Assembly (NCBI GenBank): GCA_035551995.1
Contig: DASZME010000072.1
Location: 1-64,000 of the forward strand
From: RYN-428 sp035551995
GTDB lineage: Bacteria > Planctomycetota > Phycisphaerae > Tepidisphaerales > Tepidisphaeraceae
Direction of reading: 5' to 3'
Length of the DNA: 64,000 nt
Shown in pieces: positions 33,410 through 43,340 of this stretch; the first letter of the stretch is position 1, and each line of letters opens with the position of its first letter. A program made the translations under genes and the position numbers. A model generated the notes under the pieces. It searched no databases. It saw nothing but the letters and a program-made list of their open reading frames with translations, and had not been told where the DNA came from.

Positions 33410-36400
33410 ATGAGTAAGCGATTGTTCGTTCTCGGTGGACTCCTCGCGGCAATATCCGGATTAGCCGGGGCGGCGACTGTCAAATCCCCCAAGCCGGCCG
33501 CGCCGGCGCCGGCCCCCGATGCCGCGATGGCCGCCAACGCGGCGCCCGCCGCGGATCTGACGCCGGAGCAATCGGCCTTCTTTGAAACGAAGATCCGCCC
33601 GATCCTCGCCGGCAAATGCTACAAGTGCCATAGTGTCGAAGCGGGTAAGTCCAAGGGCGGCTTATTGCTGGACAGCCGGGCGGGTTGGCAAAAAGGGGGC
33701 GAGAATGGGCCCATCATCGAGGTGGGTAATTCCGCCAAGAGTCGCTTGATCGTGGCGATCGGGTATGGCGACGCCGACCTTCAAATGCCGCCCAAAGGCG
33801 AAAAGCTTTCGGATCAGGAAATCAAGGACCTGACGGAATGGGTGAACATGGGCGCGCCCGATCCGCGATCGGGCGGCGTCGCCAAGTTGAGCGGATTGAC
33901 GGACAAGGCACGCGCGCATTGGGCGTATCAGCCGGTGAAAAATCCGCCCGTGCCGGCGGTGAAGGATAAGCTGTGGGTCAAGACGCCGATCGATGCCTTC
34001 ATTCTGGCAAAACTCGAAGCGAACAACCTTCGCCCGAGCAAGGCGGCGTCGAAAGAGGCGCTGCTTCGCCGGGCTTATTACGACCTGATCGGACTCCCGC
34101 CGGAGCCGGAGGACGTGGCGGCATTCAATAAAGATCGGTCGCCCACGGCCTTTGAGACGGTGATCGATCGTCTGCTGGCCTCCAAACATTACGGCGAGCG
34201 CTGGGGCCGATTCTGGCTCGATAGCGCCCGCTATGCCGACACGACCGGCGCGGCCCAGGCGCGCGGGGAAGATTACCGTTATCCATACGCATGGACATAT
34301 CGCGACTATGTGGTGAAGTCATTCAACGACGATAAGCCGTACGACCGATTCCTGATGGAGCAACTCGCGGCCGACAAACTCCCCGACGCCGACAAGAATC
34401 CGGCAAGCTTTGCCGCCCTCGGCTTTCTCACCGTCGGAAAGCGATTCGCCAATAACAACGATACGATCGACGAACGAATCGACACGATCGCCAAGTGCAT
34501 GCTGGGCATGACCGTCTCCTGCGCCCGCTGTCACGATCACAAGTTCGACCCGATTCCGCAGATGGACTATTACTCGCTTCACGGCGTTCTCACGAGCGTC
34601 AGGGAGCCGGAGGAAAAGCCGCTGCTCGGCAAAGCGCCCAGCGCCACCGAGCTTGCCGAGTTCGAAAAGAAAATGACGGTGATCGAAGACAAGGACCGCG
34701 AGATTTACTACAAGCTCATTGCCGAAAAAGGGATCGAGTTCCGCAAGAAAGCCGGCGCGTATGTGCTGGCGAAAGTGCTTGGCGGAAAGTCGGAAGCGGC
34801 CGATCTGAATGAGCGCATCAAGGTCATCGCCGACAACAAGCTCGAACGGGGCGTTCTCGGCGGGGTTCGGCTGAAGGGCGAGATTTTTTCGCCGATCAAG
34901 ATGTTTTCCGAGTTCGGCGAAAGCGACTGGAAAGACCGCACCAAGGAATATTGGGACGACATCATCAGCGGCGCCCGAGCCGGGAACCTAAACCCGCTCG
35001 TCCGGGAAGCGTTCAAGAATACCCCGGTCGCCAGCATTCATTCCATGAAGGACATCGTCGCGATCTACGGAAAACTCTTCACCGACCTTCAGCCACAGGC
35101 CGATGCGTATATCAAAGCCTGCCAGAACGCGACGGGACAGGACGTGACCGGGTTTGAGCCCGCCTTGGTCGAACTGCTGCAAATTCCCGGTCCGATCGAA
35201 CCGGCGCCGAGGATGACGTCGGAACATCTGCGAAAGATCATTCCGAGCCTGCCGCTGGTCAATAACCAGGGGTATAACATGTTCCTGTTCGGGGCGATCA
35301 ATGAGCTGGAAATGACCAACCCCGCCTCTCCGCCGCGTGCGATGGCGGTGGTGGATCTTGCCCAGCCGCACGACGATCCGGTTTTCATTCGCGGTGAAGC
35401 GGCCAATCATGGTCCCACGGCGCCGCGCCGCTTTCTGGAAATCCTTTCGCCCAAGGATCGTGAAAACTTCAAGATCGGATCGGGCCGCCTCGAGCTCGCC
35501 GAAGATATCGCCAGCAAGAACAACCCGATGACGCCGCGCGTGATCGTCAACCGAATCTGGCTCCATCATTTCGGCGAAGGGTTTGTCCGCACGCCCGACG
35601 ATCTTGGCGTGCAGTCCGAACCGCCGAGCCATCCGGAACTCATTGACTATCTGGCCACCCGGTTCATGGCCGAGGGGTGGAGCTTCAAGAAGATGCACAA
35701 GCTGATCATGCTTTCCAGCGTGTATCAGCAGAGCGCCGACGCCAACGCCGCGTTCCAGGTGAAGGACCCGGAAAATCGCCTGCTGTGGCGCGCCAATCTT
35801 CGCCGGCTCGATTTTGAAGCCATCCGTGACACGATTTTGATGTTCACCGGCAACATGGACGCGACCATCGGCGGCCGTCCGGTCAATCTCACCGATGAAC
35901 CGTACAGCTATCGCCGATCGATCTACGGATACATCGATCGCGGCTCGCTGCCGGAATTGATGCAGCAGTTCGATTTCAGCGATCCGGATCGTCCCAACAG
36001 CCGCCGGACTTCGACGATCGTTCCGCAGCAGGCATTGTTCTTCATGAACAGCCCGATGGCGGCGGACGTGGCGCGGAAAGTGACGACTCGGCCGGAATTT
36101 GTGTCGGCCACCAGCGATGCAAGCCGGGTGCGGGCGCTGTATCTGGTTCTGTTCCAGCGCGAGCCCAAATCCACGGAAGTTCGCCTCGCGGCGGAATTCT
36201 TCAACGCCCATAATCCGTCGAAATTCGCCAACACCGCTAATCAGTCGAAAGAATACGCCAGAGGACCGTCCGTCAAATCCCAGAAGGAAAAAGGGATGAA
36301 CAACAATCAGACCAAGGCGATCCAGAACGAAGGCGAAATGGTCGAACGCAAACCGCTGACGCTCTGGGAAGAATATGCCCAGGCGCTGCTGTTCACGAAT

Positions 36401-36421
36401 GAAGTCGCGTACGTCAATTAA
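33410..36421 (+). CDS. PSCyt1-DUF1549-DUF1553 secreted cytochrome c protein
   Basis: A 1003-residue exported protein. A signal peptide (1 to about 21) leads to a planctomycete cytochrome c domain with heme motif Cys70-x2-Cys73-His74 (CYKCHS). DUF1549 follows (about 190-400, PIDAFILAKLEANNLRPSKA and HYGERWGRFWLDSARYAD) and contains a second CxxCH motif (SCARCHDH). The C-terminal DUF1553 spans about 700-1000 (PRVIVNRIWLHHFGEGFVRT). The start at 33410 is supported by AGGGGA upstream and the signal peptide. It works with the DUF1501 protein just upstream, 261 bases away. Function of the pair is unknown but probably periplasmic redox-linked degradation. Confidence 0.88.
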   Translation: MSKRLFVLGGLLAAISGLAGAATVKSPKPAAPAPAPDAAMAANAAPAADLTPEQSAFFETKIRPILAGKCYKCHSVEAGKSKGGLLLDSRAGWQKGGENGPIIEVGNSAKSRLIVAIGYGDADLQMPPKGEKLSDQEIKDLTEWVNMGAPDPRSGGVAKLSGLTDKARAHWAYQPVKNPPVPAVKDKLWVKTPIDAFILAKLEANNLRPSKAASKEALLRRAYYDLIGLPPEPEDVAAFNKDRSPTAFETVIDRLLASKHYGERWGRFWLDSARYADTTGAAQARGEDYRYPYAWTYRDYVVKSFNDDKPYDRFLMEQLAADKLPDADKNPASFAALGFLTVGKRFANNNDTIDERIDTIAKCMLGMTVSCARCHDHKFDPIPQMDYYSLHGVLTSVREPEEKPLLGKAPSATELAEFEKKMTVIEDKDREIYYKLIAEKGIEFRKKAGAYVLAKVLGGKSEAADLNERIKVIADNKLERGVLGGVRLKGEIFSPIKMFSEFGESDWKDRTKEYWDDIISGARAGNLNPLVREAFKNTPVASIHSMKDIVAIYGKLFTDLQPQADAYIKACQNATGQDVTGFEPALVELLQIPGPIEPAPRMTSEHLRKIIPSLPLVNNQGYNMFLFGAINELEMTNPASPPRAMAVVDLAQPHDDPVFIRGEAANHGPTAPRRFLEILSPKDRENFKIGSGRLELAEDIASKNNPMTPRVIVNRIWLHHFGEGFVRTPDDLGVQSEPPSHPELIDYLATRFMAEGWSFKKMHKLIMLSSVYQQSADANAAFQVKDPENRLLWRANLRRLDFEAIRDTILMFTGNMDATIGGRPVNLTDEPYSYRRSIYGYIDRGSLPELMQQFDFSDPDRPNSRRTSTIVPQQALFFMNSPMAADVARKVTTRPEFVSATSDASRVRALYLVLFQREPKSTEVRLAAEFFNAHNPSKFANTANQSKEYARGPSVKSQKEKGMNNNQTKAIQNEGEMVERKPLTLWEEYAQALLFTNEVAYVN

Positions 36422-36623
36422 ATCGGCTTTTTAAGTGCCCCGTACGACGAAATGACTTTTTGCACGGCGGTCCCCGTCATCGCGGCTCGCAAAGACCAGC
36501 CGCGACGGGTGTGCTACGACGGATTGAAAACCCCGCGATACCGGCGCTCTTTGTCGGCGTCCTGTAGCGTCGGCGCCAGAAAAGTCGGTTTTCCGCAAGT
36601 CGTTTTTTCTAACAAGAGAATTA

Positions 36624-36863
36624 ATGCCATCCAGCGAAGAAGATTTGAAGAAGGCCCTTAAGGCCTTTCGAAAACGGCTGAAGATTCAGCAGCTCGAAGA
36701 AGATTCCCGGCTGGGGCATTCGCCATTGACGGGGTCCAAGACCAAGATCGTCTCGATCCAGCCGCCGCTGGGCTTTGGGAAGGACGTGTGGGAAGAGCTT
36801 GCCGACCAGGGTTTTCTGAAGCGCGACGGGCGTGGCTTTTTTGAACTGGTTCCGGGGAAATAA
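36624..36863 (+). CDS. Small conserved protein of unknown function (79 residues)
   Basis: A 79-residue charged protein (MPSSEEDLKKALKAFRKRLK at the start) with a helical, Lys-rich first half. The second half reads KIVSIQPPLGFGKDVWEELA, then QGFLKRDGRGFFELVPG, which looks like a small winged or treble-beta module. From memory, similar proteins occur widely in Planctomycetota, but I give no family name. It converges on the mlaD-like gene, 10 bases away. Confidence 0.65.
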   Translation: MPSSEEDLKKALKAFRKRLKIQQLEEDSRLGHSPLTGSKTKIVSIQPPLGFGKDVWEELADQGFLKRDGRGFFELVPGK

Positions 36864-36873
36864 AGGGGCGGCT

Positions 36874-37818
36874 TCACTTGGCGAGCTTCAGCGCGACGCC
36901 TTCGTGTTCCCACTGATCCACCAGTCGCGCCATCGATGCGGCCACGACGTTAAGCTGCTTGGCGGTGAGCGCCAACTCATCATACAACCGGGGATCGTTG
37001 ATCAACGCGCTGGCCGTTCCCTTTCCGGCATTCACCTTGGCGGCAATTTCCTGAAATTGGCCGAAGACCAGTCCGAGGCGGTCGAGGTCCGAGCCCATCT
37101 GCCGCGAGATGTGATCGAGATCGTCGTTTACCTTGGCCAACGTCACGTTGGCGTTGCTGGTGAGCCCTTCGAGGTTTTCGCCGATCTTGTTGGCGCGTTC
37201 GGTGACGGCACGGATGTTGGCCATCGCCTTGCGTAGGTCGCCTTGAAGATTTTTATCGCCGACGAGACCTTGCACGCTGGTCATCAGTTCGCCGAACTTA
37301 TCGATCTGGGTGTGGAGGGCGACGATGGCTTGATCGACGTGAACGACCATCTCCTGCTTGCGGACCTGTTCCATGATGTCGGTGAATTCCGGTGGGAACA
37401 TCGAGTTGCCGGCATAGCGGATCCTGATCTGTTCGCCGGCGGTTAATTGGCCGGTCGGCTCGCCGATCACAATGAGCTCGATCTGGGCGGCGCTGCCGAG
37501 TTGGCTCTGCGCCTTGATTTCGCCGGAGACGTTGGCGGGCAAGGGAGGATGGTTGTCGATTTCGCCGGCGATCTGGATGGTGATGTTGTCGTCGGCGCGG
37601 GTGACCCCGTTCACTTTGCCGACCTGCACGCCGCGATAGAGGATGGGCGATCCCTGCGAGAGTCCATCGCCCCGCGTGGAAACAAAGACGACCTGGGTCG
37701 CCTTTGGCTTAAAGATTCCCATCATCCGGCCGGAAAACGTGAGAATCATCCACACCAGGACCAGCAGGGCGCTTAACACGACGATTCCCGTGACGACATT
37801 GCGTTTATATGCGGTCAT
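36874..37818 (-). CDS. mlaD: MlaD/MCE family lipid-transport substrate-binding protein
   Basis: A 314-residue protein with one N-terminal membrane helix (VVTGIVVLSALLVLVWMILT). It has one MCE domain (about 38-115) recognisable from GDGLSQGSPILYRGVQVGKV. A long helical, coiled-coil-prone C-terminal region follows (about 150-314). In this system the MCE protein carries lipids across the periplasm. It is the last gene of an mlaE-mlaF-mlaD operon read right to left, 17 bases after mlaF. Confidence 0.87.
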   Translation of the reverse strand: MTAYKRNVVTGIVVLSALLVLVWMILTFSGRMMGIFKPKATQVVFVSTRGDGLSQGSPILYRGVQVGKVNGVTRADDNITIQIAGEIDNHPPLPANVSGEIKAQSQLGSAAQIELIVIGEPTGQLTAGEQIRIRYAGNSMFPPEFTDIMEQVRKQEMVVHVDQAIVALHTQIDKFGELMTSVQGLVGDKNLQGDLRKAMANIRAVTERANKIGENLEGLTSNANVTLAKVNDDLDHISRQMGSDLDRLGLVFGQFQEIAAKVNAGKGTASALINDPRLYDELALTAKQLNVVAASMARLVDQWEHEGVALKLAK

Positions 37819-37835
37819 AATTTGAATCCCGATGT

Positions 37836-38606
37836 TTATACGCTGGATTCGTTAAGAGACGCCAATTCTTCCGCCCCCGCTTCGCCGCGAACGAATCGCT
37901 GGATGATTGGATCTTCGCTGGCCTGCATTTGCTCGGCGGTTCCGTCAAAGACGAACTTTCCGTGATACAGCATCACCAGGCGGTCGCCCACCTTAAACGC
38001 GCTTTGCATGTCGTGGGTGACGACGACGTTGGTCACTTGCAGTTCGCGCTTCATTTTGAGGATCAATTCGTTGATCACGTCGGCGCGGATCGGATCGAGG
38101 CCGGTGGTCGGCTCATCGTAGAGAATAACCCGCGGCCCCAGCGCGATGGCGCGGGCGAGGGCGATTCGCTTGCGTTGTCCGCCGGACAATTGGGCCGGCA
38201 TTTTCTTCCGCGTTTCGGGCAGCCCGACCATGGCCAGCGTATTGCCGACGATCGCCTCGATTTCTTCCTTGGTTTTCTTGGTGTGTTCTTCCAGCGGGAA
38301 CGCGACGTTTTCCTCGACGGTCATGGAATCGAACAGCGCGCCCATCTGAAAGAGAAACCCGAACTGCTGGCGGATGGGAATCAGATCGCGGTCGGAAAGC
38401 GCGTCGATGCGCTTGCCGTCAAACCAGACTTCGCCTTGATCGGGCTTGAGAAGTCCGACCATGTGTTTGAGCATCACGCTCTTGCCGCTGCCGCTGGCGC
38501 CGAGAATGACGAGGGTCTGGCCTTCCTCGACCGAGAGATTGACATGGTTGAGCACCAGCAACCTTCCGAAGCGCTTATAGACGTTTTTCAGTTGGATCAG
38601 AGGCAT
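37836..38606 (-). CDS. mlaF: MlaF-type ABC transporter ATPase
   Basis: A 256-residue ATPase that powers lipid transport through MlaE. Walker A is LGASGSGKSVML (35-46), the Q-loop is in FGFLFQMGALFDSMTVEENV, the signature is LSGGQRKR (139-146), Walker B is RVILYDEPTTGLDP and the H-loop is VVVTHDMQ. The MGALFDSMTVEENVAFPL stretch is typical of the Mla/Ttg2A branch. It is placed between the permease and the MCE protein genes. Confidence 0.92.
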   Translation of the reverse strand: MPLIQLKNVYKRFGRLLVLNHVNLSVEEGQTLVILGASGSGKSVMLKHMVGLLKPDQGEVWFDGKRIDALSDRDLIPIRQQFGFLFQMGALFDSMTVEENVAFPLEEHTKKTKEEIEAIVGNTLAMVGLPETRKKMPAQLSGGQRKRIALARAIALGPRVILYDEPTTGLDPIRADVINELILKMKRELQVTNVVVTHDMQSAFKVGDRLVMLYHGKFVFDGTAEQMQASEDPIIQRFVRGEAGAEELASLNESSV

Positions 38607-38645
38607 AGGGGCGCTTTTAGCGGGAGGTGTCGGCTGGATCGATCG

Positions 38646-39464
38646 TCACCCGAAAATCCCTCGATATCCGTACAACGCGATGTACATTTCCTTGAGCATC
38701 TGGGCAAAAATAAAATTGAGGATGATGATCGCGATAAAGCTGGCGACAAAGCTTTCCGTGCACGCCCGCCCGACGCCGCTCGCGCCGGCGCCGCTGTTGA
38801 ATCCCTTGTAGCAACTGATCATTCCGATGGAGGCGCCAAAGAAAAAGCTCTTGCTGATTCCCTCCATGATCTGCCAGGTTTCGACGTCGGAATTGGCCCA
38901 GTAGGGACCGTTGGGTATGTGAAGCAAGAATACGGAAATTATCCATCCCCCGAGAATTCCCATCAGATCGCTGAAGATGGTGAGGATGGGGGTGAAGAAA
39001 ACGCAGGTGAGGAATCGCGGCACGACCAGAAATCGGATGGGGTCCGAGCCCATGACGCGCAGGGCGTCAAGCTGCTCGGTGACGTTCATGGTGCCGAGTT
39101 CGGCAGTCAACGCGCCGCCGATCCGGCCCGCCACCATCACCGCCGCCAGCACCGGTCCGATCTGCTTGACGACCGAGAGGTTAATGAGGCTGCCGATGTG
39201 CGCTTCCTGGCCGATCGATTTGAACTCGGCGTACGACTCGATCGCCATGACCATGCCGATGAATGCGCCCGTGACGCTGACGACCGGCACGCTGCGGGCG
39301 CCGATCTCGTACATCTGAGGAAACAGGAGCCGGATGTTTTTCCATCGAAAGCCGCTGATCATCATCCAGCCGAGCGTGCGCCCGGCGAACGTGAAAAAAT
39401 CCCCGAACGCCGCGAAGGTATCGGAGGTACGACGGCCGACTTTTTCAGCGAACGCCAGCGGCAT
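38646..39464 (-). CDS. mlaE: MlaE-type ABC transporter permease
   Basis: A 272-residue membrane protein of the MlaE family. Hallmarks are QMYEIGARSVPVVSVTGAFI, MVMAIESYAEFKSIGQEAHI, GPVLAAVMVAGRIGGALTAE and ELGTMNVTEQLDALRVMGSD, followed by DPIRFLVVPRF. Five or six hydrophobic segments are visible. I take the ATG at 39464 because the upstream extension is not family-like; no Shine-Dalgarno sequence is seen there. First gene of the mlaEFD operon. Confidence 0.9.
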   Translation of the reverse strand: MPLAFAEKVGRRTSDTFAAFGDFFTFAGRTLGWMMISGFRWKNIRLLFPQMYEIGARSVPVVSVTGAFIGMVMAIESYAEFKSIGQEAHIGSLINLSVVKQIGPVLAAVMVAGRIGGALTAELGTMNVTEQLDALRVMGSDPIRFLVVPRFLTCVFFTPILTIFSDLMGILGGWIISVFLLHIPNGPYWANSDVETWQIMEGISKSFFFGASIGMISCYKGFNSGAGASGVGRACTESFVASFIAIIILNFIFAQMLKEMYIALYGYRGIFG

Positions 39465-39645
39465 GCGGCGGAATGATACGAAGGCGAATGGATTGTGGCA
39501 AACGATCGGCGCGCGCCCGGCTTGTCGATAAACGCTCGGAATGTTGCAAATTCCCCACGATTGGGTATGGTTCTCCGCAACGGGCAAAACTTGCGCAGTC
39601 CTCAAAATGAGAACGGGACATTTTTGCTACATGGAGGTAGCCGTG

Positions 39646-40443
39646 ATGACATTGATTCTTCGCACCATCGGCCGATTCGTCGCCTGCGGGACAATTCTGA
39701 GCTTCGCCCTGGCCTTGACGGGCTGCGGCGAGATGACCGTCAATACGCTGCAATCGCGCAACGCGGGGATCAAACAATATAACGATGGGCAGTACGTCGA
39801 GGCGTCAAGCACCTTCCGCCTGGCGCTTCGCGGCAACCCGGCCGACTATCCCTCCCACTATTTCCTTGGCGCGTCGCTGGCGAAAATGGGATCGTACGAA
39901 CAGGCGATCCAGCAGTACAAGACGACGCTTGACCTGATGAACGTCGATCTGGTCGGCCAGTCGGATCGTCCGTTCCGCATTCAGACGATAAACAGCCTGG
40001 CCGAAGCGATCATTGCTTCCAAGGACGCGGACATCAAGAGCATCACGCTGAAGAGTTCCCCCGCCTATGAGAACCAGTTTCTGATCGCCAAGGTGACGCG
40101 CGGCGAAGGCGACGCCGACGCCGCCCTCGAGGCCTATGCCCAGGCTTCACTTCTGGCGCCCCGGGATTTCGATATCGCCAAAGATTACGGCCTGTACCTC
40201 TTGCTGCTCAGCCAAAACGACCGCGCTCGAAAAGAGCTTCGCCGGGCGTACCTCCTGAATAATAAGGATCAGGAAGTGACGATGGCGCTTCGCCGGGCCG
40301 GCATCGTGCCGGGACCGAGCCTCAAGGACGGCGACGACGTCGTCAAGCCGATCATTCCCCTGGGCCCGATTCCGGAGGTGGAAGTATCGATCCCCGCGTC
40401 AGACCGCCCCGCCAAAAGCCGCACCGCCGCCGTCGCCGATTGA
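39646..40443 (+). CDS. Tetratricopeptide-repeat lipoprotein
   Basis: A 265-residue protein with a leader ending in a lipobox (LTGC, Cys at about residue 27), so it is probably lipid-anchored in the periplasm. TPR-like helices follow (KQYNDGQYVEASSTFRLALR and HYFLGASLAKMGSYEQAIQQ, and AAYAQASLLAPRDFDIA-type repeats later). The start at 39646 is supported by a GGAGGT Shine-Dalgarno sequence 7 bases upstream. It probably acts as a scaffold; the partner is unknown. It is divergent from the mla operon. Confidence 0.8.
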   Translation: MTLILRTIGRFVACGTILSFALALTGCGEMTVNTLQSRNAGIKQYNDGQYVEASSTFRLALRGNPADYPSHYFLGASLAKMGSYEQAIQQYKTTLDLMNVDLVGQSDRPFRIQTINSLAEAIIASKDADIKSITLKSSPAYENQFLIAKVTRGEGDADAALEAYAQASLLAPRDFDIAKDYGLYLLLLSQNDRARKELRRAYLLNNKDQEVTMALRRAGIVPGPSLKDGDDVVKPIIPLGPIPEVEVSIPASDRPAKSRTAAVAD

Positions 40444-40474
40444 ATGACGCCAGGGCCGCTCTATACAATGGAGC

Positions 40475-41812
40475 ATGACTTCGCGAGCGGCGGCCGACGA
40501 GGCAACCCTTTTTTCCGATCGCATTCCGGCGCTGATCGAGAGTATGATGGGCGTCATGGGAAGACCACGCATTCCGATGACGCTGGCCATCGTGGCGACG
40601 GCTCTGTTGGTCGCGGGGATGTCGTGGCTGCGATTGGTGCTGGCGTGGAAATACATCCTGCCGGTCGGATACGGCGTTCCTCTCATTATTATCGCCACCT
40701 TTCGCCGCCGTTCACTTCTATGGGCGGCCGTCGCGGCGTTTCTCGTGGTGGCGCTTTACAAATACATCGTCGTCCTGCCAAAGAGCACGGTGGCCGTTCC
40801 GATCTTCTCGGCAAACGAGTTTTGGCTTGCGGACGTATTTGTGGCGGCGGATCTGCTGGTGATCGGCACGGTCGCTCATCTTTGGATTCGAAACCAGGAT
40901 CGCGCCGAACGCCATACAGCGCAGCTTGAGGAAGTGAACGCGGAACTTCTCACGCGCGAAACGGAACTCGCGCAGACCAACGGTCAGTTAAAATCTCAAT
41001 CGGCCAAGTTGGAACGCCAGGGCGGGGAATTGCGCGGCGTCATCGAGGAGTTGCAGATGCGCCGCCACGAGGCCGAGGAAGCGTCGATCCGAAAGACCCG
41101 TTTTCTCGCCGCGGTCAGCCACGACATCCGCACGCCCGCCAATGCCATCGGGCTGTTGGCCGAATTGGTGCGGCGGACCGCGACCAATCCCGCCAAGACC
41201 AGCGAGGTGGCGGAATTGGCGAATGAATTGCAGGCCAGCGCCATCTCGCTGGTCAATCTCCTGAGCGACGTGTTGGACGTGGCCCGATTTGATTCAGGGC
41301 GTGTTGAGTTGCAGGAGAGCGAGTTCCCGCTGGTCGAGCTTCTGGCCGAGTTGCATCGCCAGATGCTTCCGCTCGCTCGGGAGAAAAAACTGGAGTTTAA
41401 CTGGCACGCGCCCGCGGTTCCCATCGTCATTCGCACCGATCGAATCAAGCTTGCTCGCGTGCTGGGAAACCTCATCGGCAACGCCATCAAATTCACCGAC
41501 GCCGGGAGCGTGCGCGTCGAGGCGGACGAGCCGGACGCGACCGGCATCGCCATCCGGGTGATCGACAGCGGCGTTGGAATTCCCGTCGAGTTTCAGCGGC
41601 ATATTTTCGACGAATTTTTTCAGATCAAAAATCCCGAGCGCAATCGCAACAAGGGGACCGGCCTGGGCCTGACCATCTGCAAACGCCTGACCGACGCCAT
41701 GGGCGGAGCGCTCGAAGTCCACAGCGGCACGGGGCAGGGAAGCACGTTTACCGTGAAGCTTCCATCCGAATTCGTGGTGCAGTCCGTCGCGCTCGCCGGG
41801 CATAGTGCATGA
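40475..41812 (+). CDS. Membrane sensor histidine kinase
   Basis: A 445-residue kinase. Three or four membrane helices lie within about 34-137 (PMTLAIVATALLVAGMSWLR and others), then a coiled coil (140-205). The dimerisation/phosphoacceptor domain has SHDIRTP with His216. The ATPase domain has the N box (NLIGNAIKFTD), G1 box (DSGVGIP), F box (FDEFFQIKN) and G2 box (KGTGLGLTI). It has no periplasmic sensor domain of note and no response regulator gene nearby, so it is an orphan kinase. A later start at 40544 is possible. Confidence 0.88.
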   Translation: MTSRAAADEATLFSDRIPALIESMMGVMGRPRIPMTLAIVATALLVAGMSWLRLVLAWKYILPVGYGVPLIIIATFRRRSLLWAAVAAFLVVALYKYIVVLPKSTVAVPIFSANEFWLADVFVAADLLVIGTVAHLWIRNQDRAERHTAQLEEVNAELLTRETELAQTNGQLKSQSAKLERQGGELRGVIEELQMRRHEAEEASIRKTRFLAAVSHDIRTPANAIGLLAELVRRTATNPAKTSEVAELANELQASAISLVNLLSDVLDVARFDSGRVELQESEFPLVELLAELHRQMLPLAREKKLEFNWHAPAVPIVIRTDRIKLARVLGNLIGNAIKFTDAGSVRVEADEPDATGIAIRVIDSGVGIPVEFQRHIFDEFFQIKNPERNRNKGTGLGLTICKRLTDAMGGALEVHSGTGQGSTFTVKLPSEFVVQSVALAGHSA

Positions 41813-41932
41813 ACCCGCATGAGCCTATGTCGGCGTCGGTCATCGCGCGAAATTCGGGCCTTCGTGATCTTCGCAAAAATTGACATCGGCGGAAGAACCG
41901 ACGGATTCGATCCTGCATTGGAGGCATAGCCC

Positions 41933-43225
41933 TTACGACCCCACCGAATTTCCCGCGGGCGGCGTCGGCAGATATTTCGGTTTGCGCCGCCGAACCGGCG
42001 GCCTTGGAGCCTGGACGTGAAACTGGTTGATCCACGGAAAAACCGGTCCGTACCGCCGATACAGAATTCCCAATTCCCAGCAGAACAGATGCATCGCGAA
42101 AATTCCAAAGCACATCAACGGCAATGACACCGGCCACATGGTCACCCAGGCGGGTAGCCCGGTCAGACGGACGTTCCATGCCTTATATGCTTCGACGGTG
42201 AAAGCCGCGATCGCCCAGAAGTATGGAATGAAAGCGACGACGAAGATGATGATCGCGGCGAAATATCGCCTGCCGCTCATGCGGATCACGCCCAGCACGC
42301 GGTCGGGTCGAAGATTCGCGAACGAGCCGCTGGTGAGGGAGGTGAGGAGAATCGCGGGCATGAAAAGAGTTCCCGCGATCGCCAATGCGGCGGAGATCGC
42401 CGCGGCGGCGGCCGGGGTCATCGACGAGTTCCATCCAAATACCACCGCTGGCCCGTAACAGATCATCGCGGTCCCGACGACGCAGAACAATGGATGCCAA
42501 ATATCCTCGCGCATCTGTAAATCGCGCATCACGCGCGGCAATTCGTCCTTACCGGCGGGGCCGATTTCGTCGACCACGTTTCCGTAGTGAGCGATCAACG
42601 AAAAAATCAGCGCGAGCACGATCGGAACCACCAGCAGAAAATTCATGGCGATCGCGATCGTCCAAAAGGCGATGAACAGGTGAATGCCAAGGACGAATCC
42701 CATAACCACCAAATTTATCGGCTGCGCGAGGTTCACCAGATCATCGAAGCCGGTCGTTTCTTTGGTCGCGTCGTCGCTGGCGTAGTTGACGGTCGCCGTG
42801 GCGAACGGAATGGTGGATGGATCGATCGGATCGGCCTGTCGGCGTGGGGCGCTGAGCGGGATCGGTTTGACCAACTCCCCGGTTTCGGGATCGTAACGCG
42901 GGCGCTGCCGCAGGGCGCGAGGCTCGGCCGTGTCGTATTGGCCGATGTCGTCTACTCCGTCGGGCACGGTGCGCAAGTCGATCGGCTGGCCGAAATCGTC
43001 GACGCGCTTTTTGCCATAGACCTTGAACAGATCGCCAAGCGCTTCGGGCGGCGCGGCATCGGTTTTAGAGTCGATCTTGTACGTTCCGTCGCGGGCCATG
43101 CCGGCCAGATCGCCCAAAAAGGGGACATCGTTGAGGAGGCGGCAATCCGGACATTGCAGACCGATTCCCACGGCATCTTCCGGCGCCTCGAAGACGTAAC
43201 CGCATCGGCAGGAAAAACGAATCAT
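41933..43225 (-). CDS. Zinc-ribbon, multi-helix membrane protein of unknown function
   Basis: A 430-residue protein. The N-terminus is a short zinc-ribbon-like motif (FSCRCGYVF then LQCPDCRLLN; Cys pairs about 15 residues apart). A soluble acidic/Pro-rich stretch runs to about 150, then six or so hydrophobic helices (about 168-380, for example INLVVMGFVLGIHLFIAFWT and LLVVPIVLALIFSLIAHYGN). The C-terminus is basic. Layout resembles planctomycete membrane proteins that begin with a rubredoxin-like ribbon, but I cannot name the function. Confidence 0.7.
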   Translation of the reverse strand: MIRFSCRCGYVFEAPEDAVGIGLQCPDCRLLNDVPFLGDLAGMARDGTYKIDSKTDAAPPEALGDLFKVYGKKRVDDFGQPIDLRTVPDGVDDIGQYDTAEPRALRQRPRYDPETGELVKPIPLSAPRRQADPIDPSTIPFATATVNYASDDATKETTGFDDLVNLAQPINLVVMGFVLGIHLFIAFWTIAIAMNFLLVVPIVLALIFSLIAHYGNVVDEIGPAGKDELPRVMRDLQMREDIWHPLFCVVGTAMICYGPAVVFGWNSSMTPAAAAAISAALAIAGTLFMPAILLTSLTSGSFANLRPDRVLGVIRMSGRRYFAAIIIFVVAFIPYFWAIAAFTVEAYKAWNVRLTGLPAWVTMWPVSLPLMCFGIFAMHLFCWELGILYRRYGPVFPWINQFHVQAPRPPVRRRKPKYLPTPPAGNSVGS

Positions 43226-43340
43226 TCGTCGCTCACCCCGGAAAATAGTCGAATCGCGTCATCATTCTCCGCTGGACAATTGTACGCCGCTCGCCGCTTA
43301 CTTAGAATGCGGCGATCGTGGAAGTTAAAGAAAGGATCCG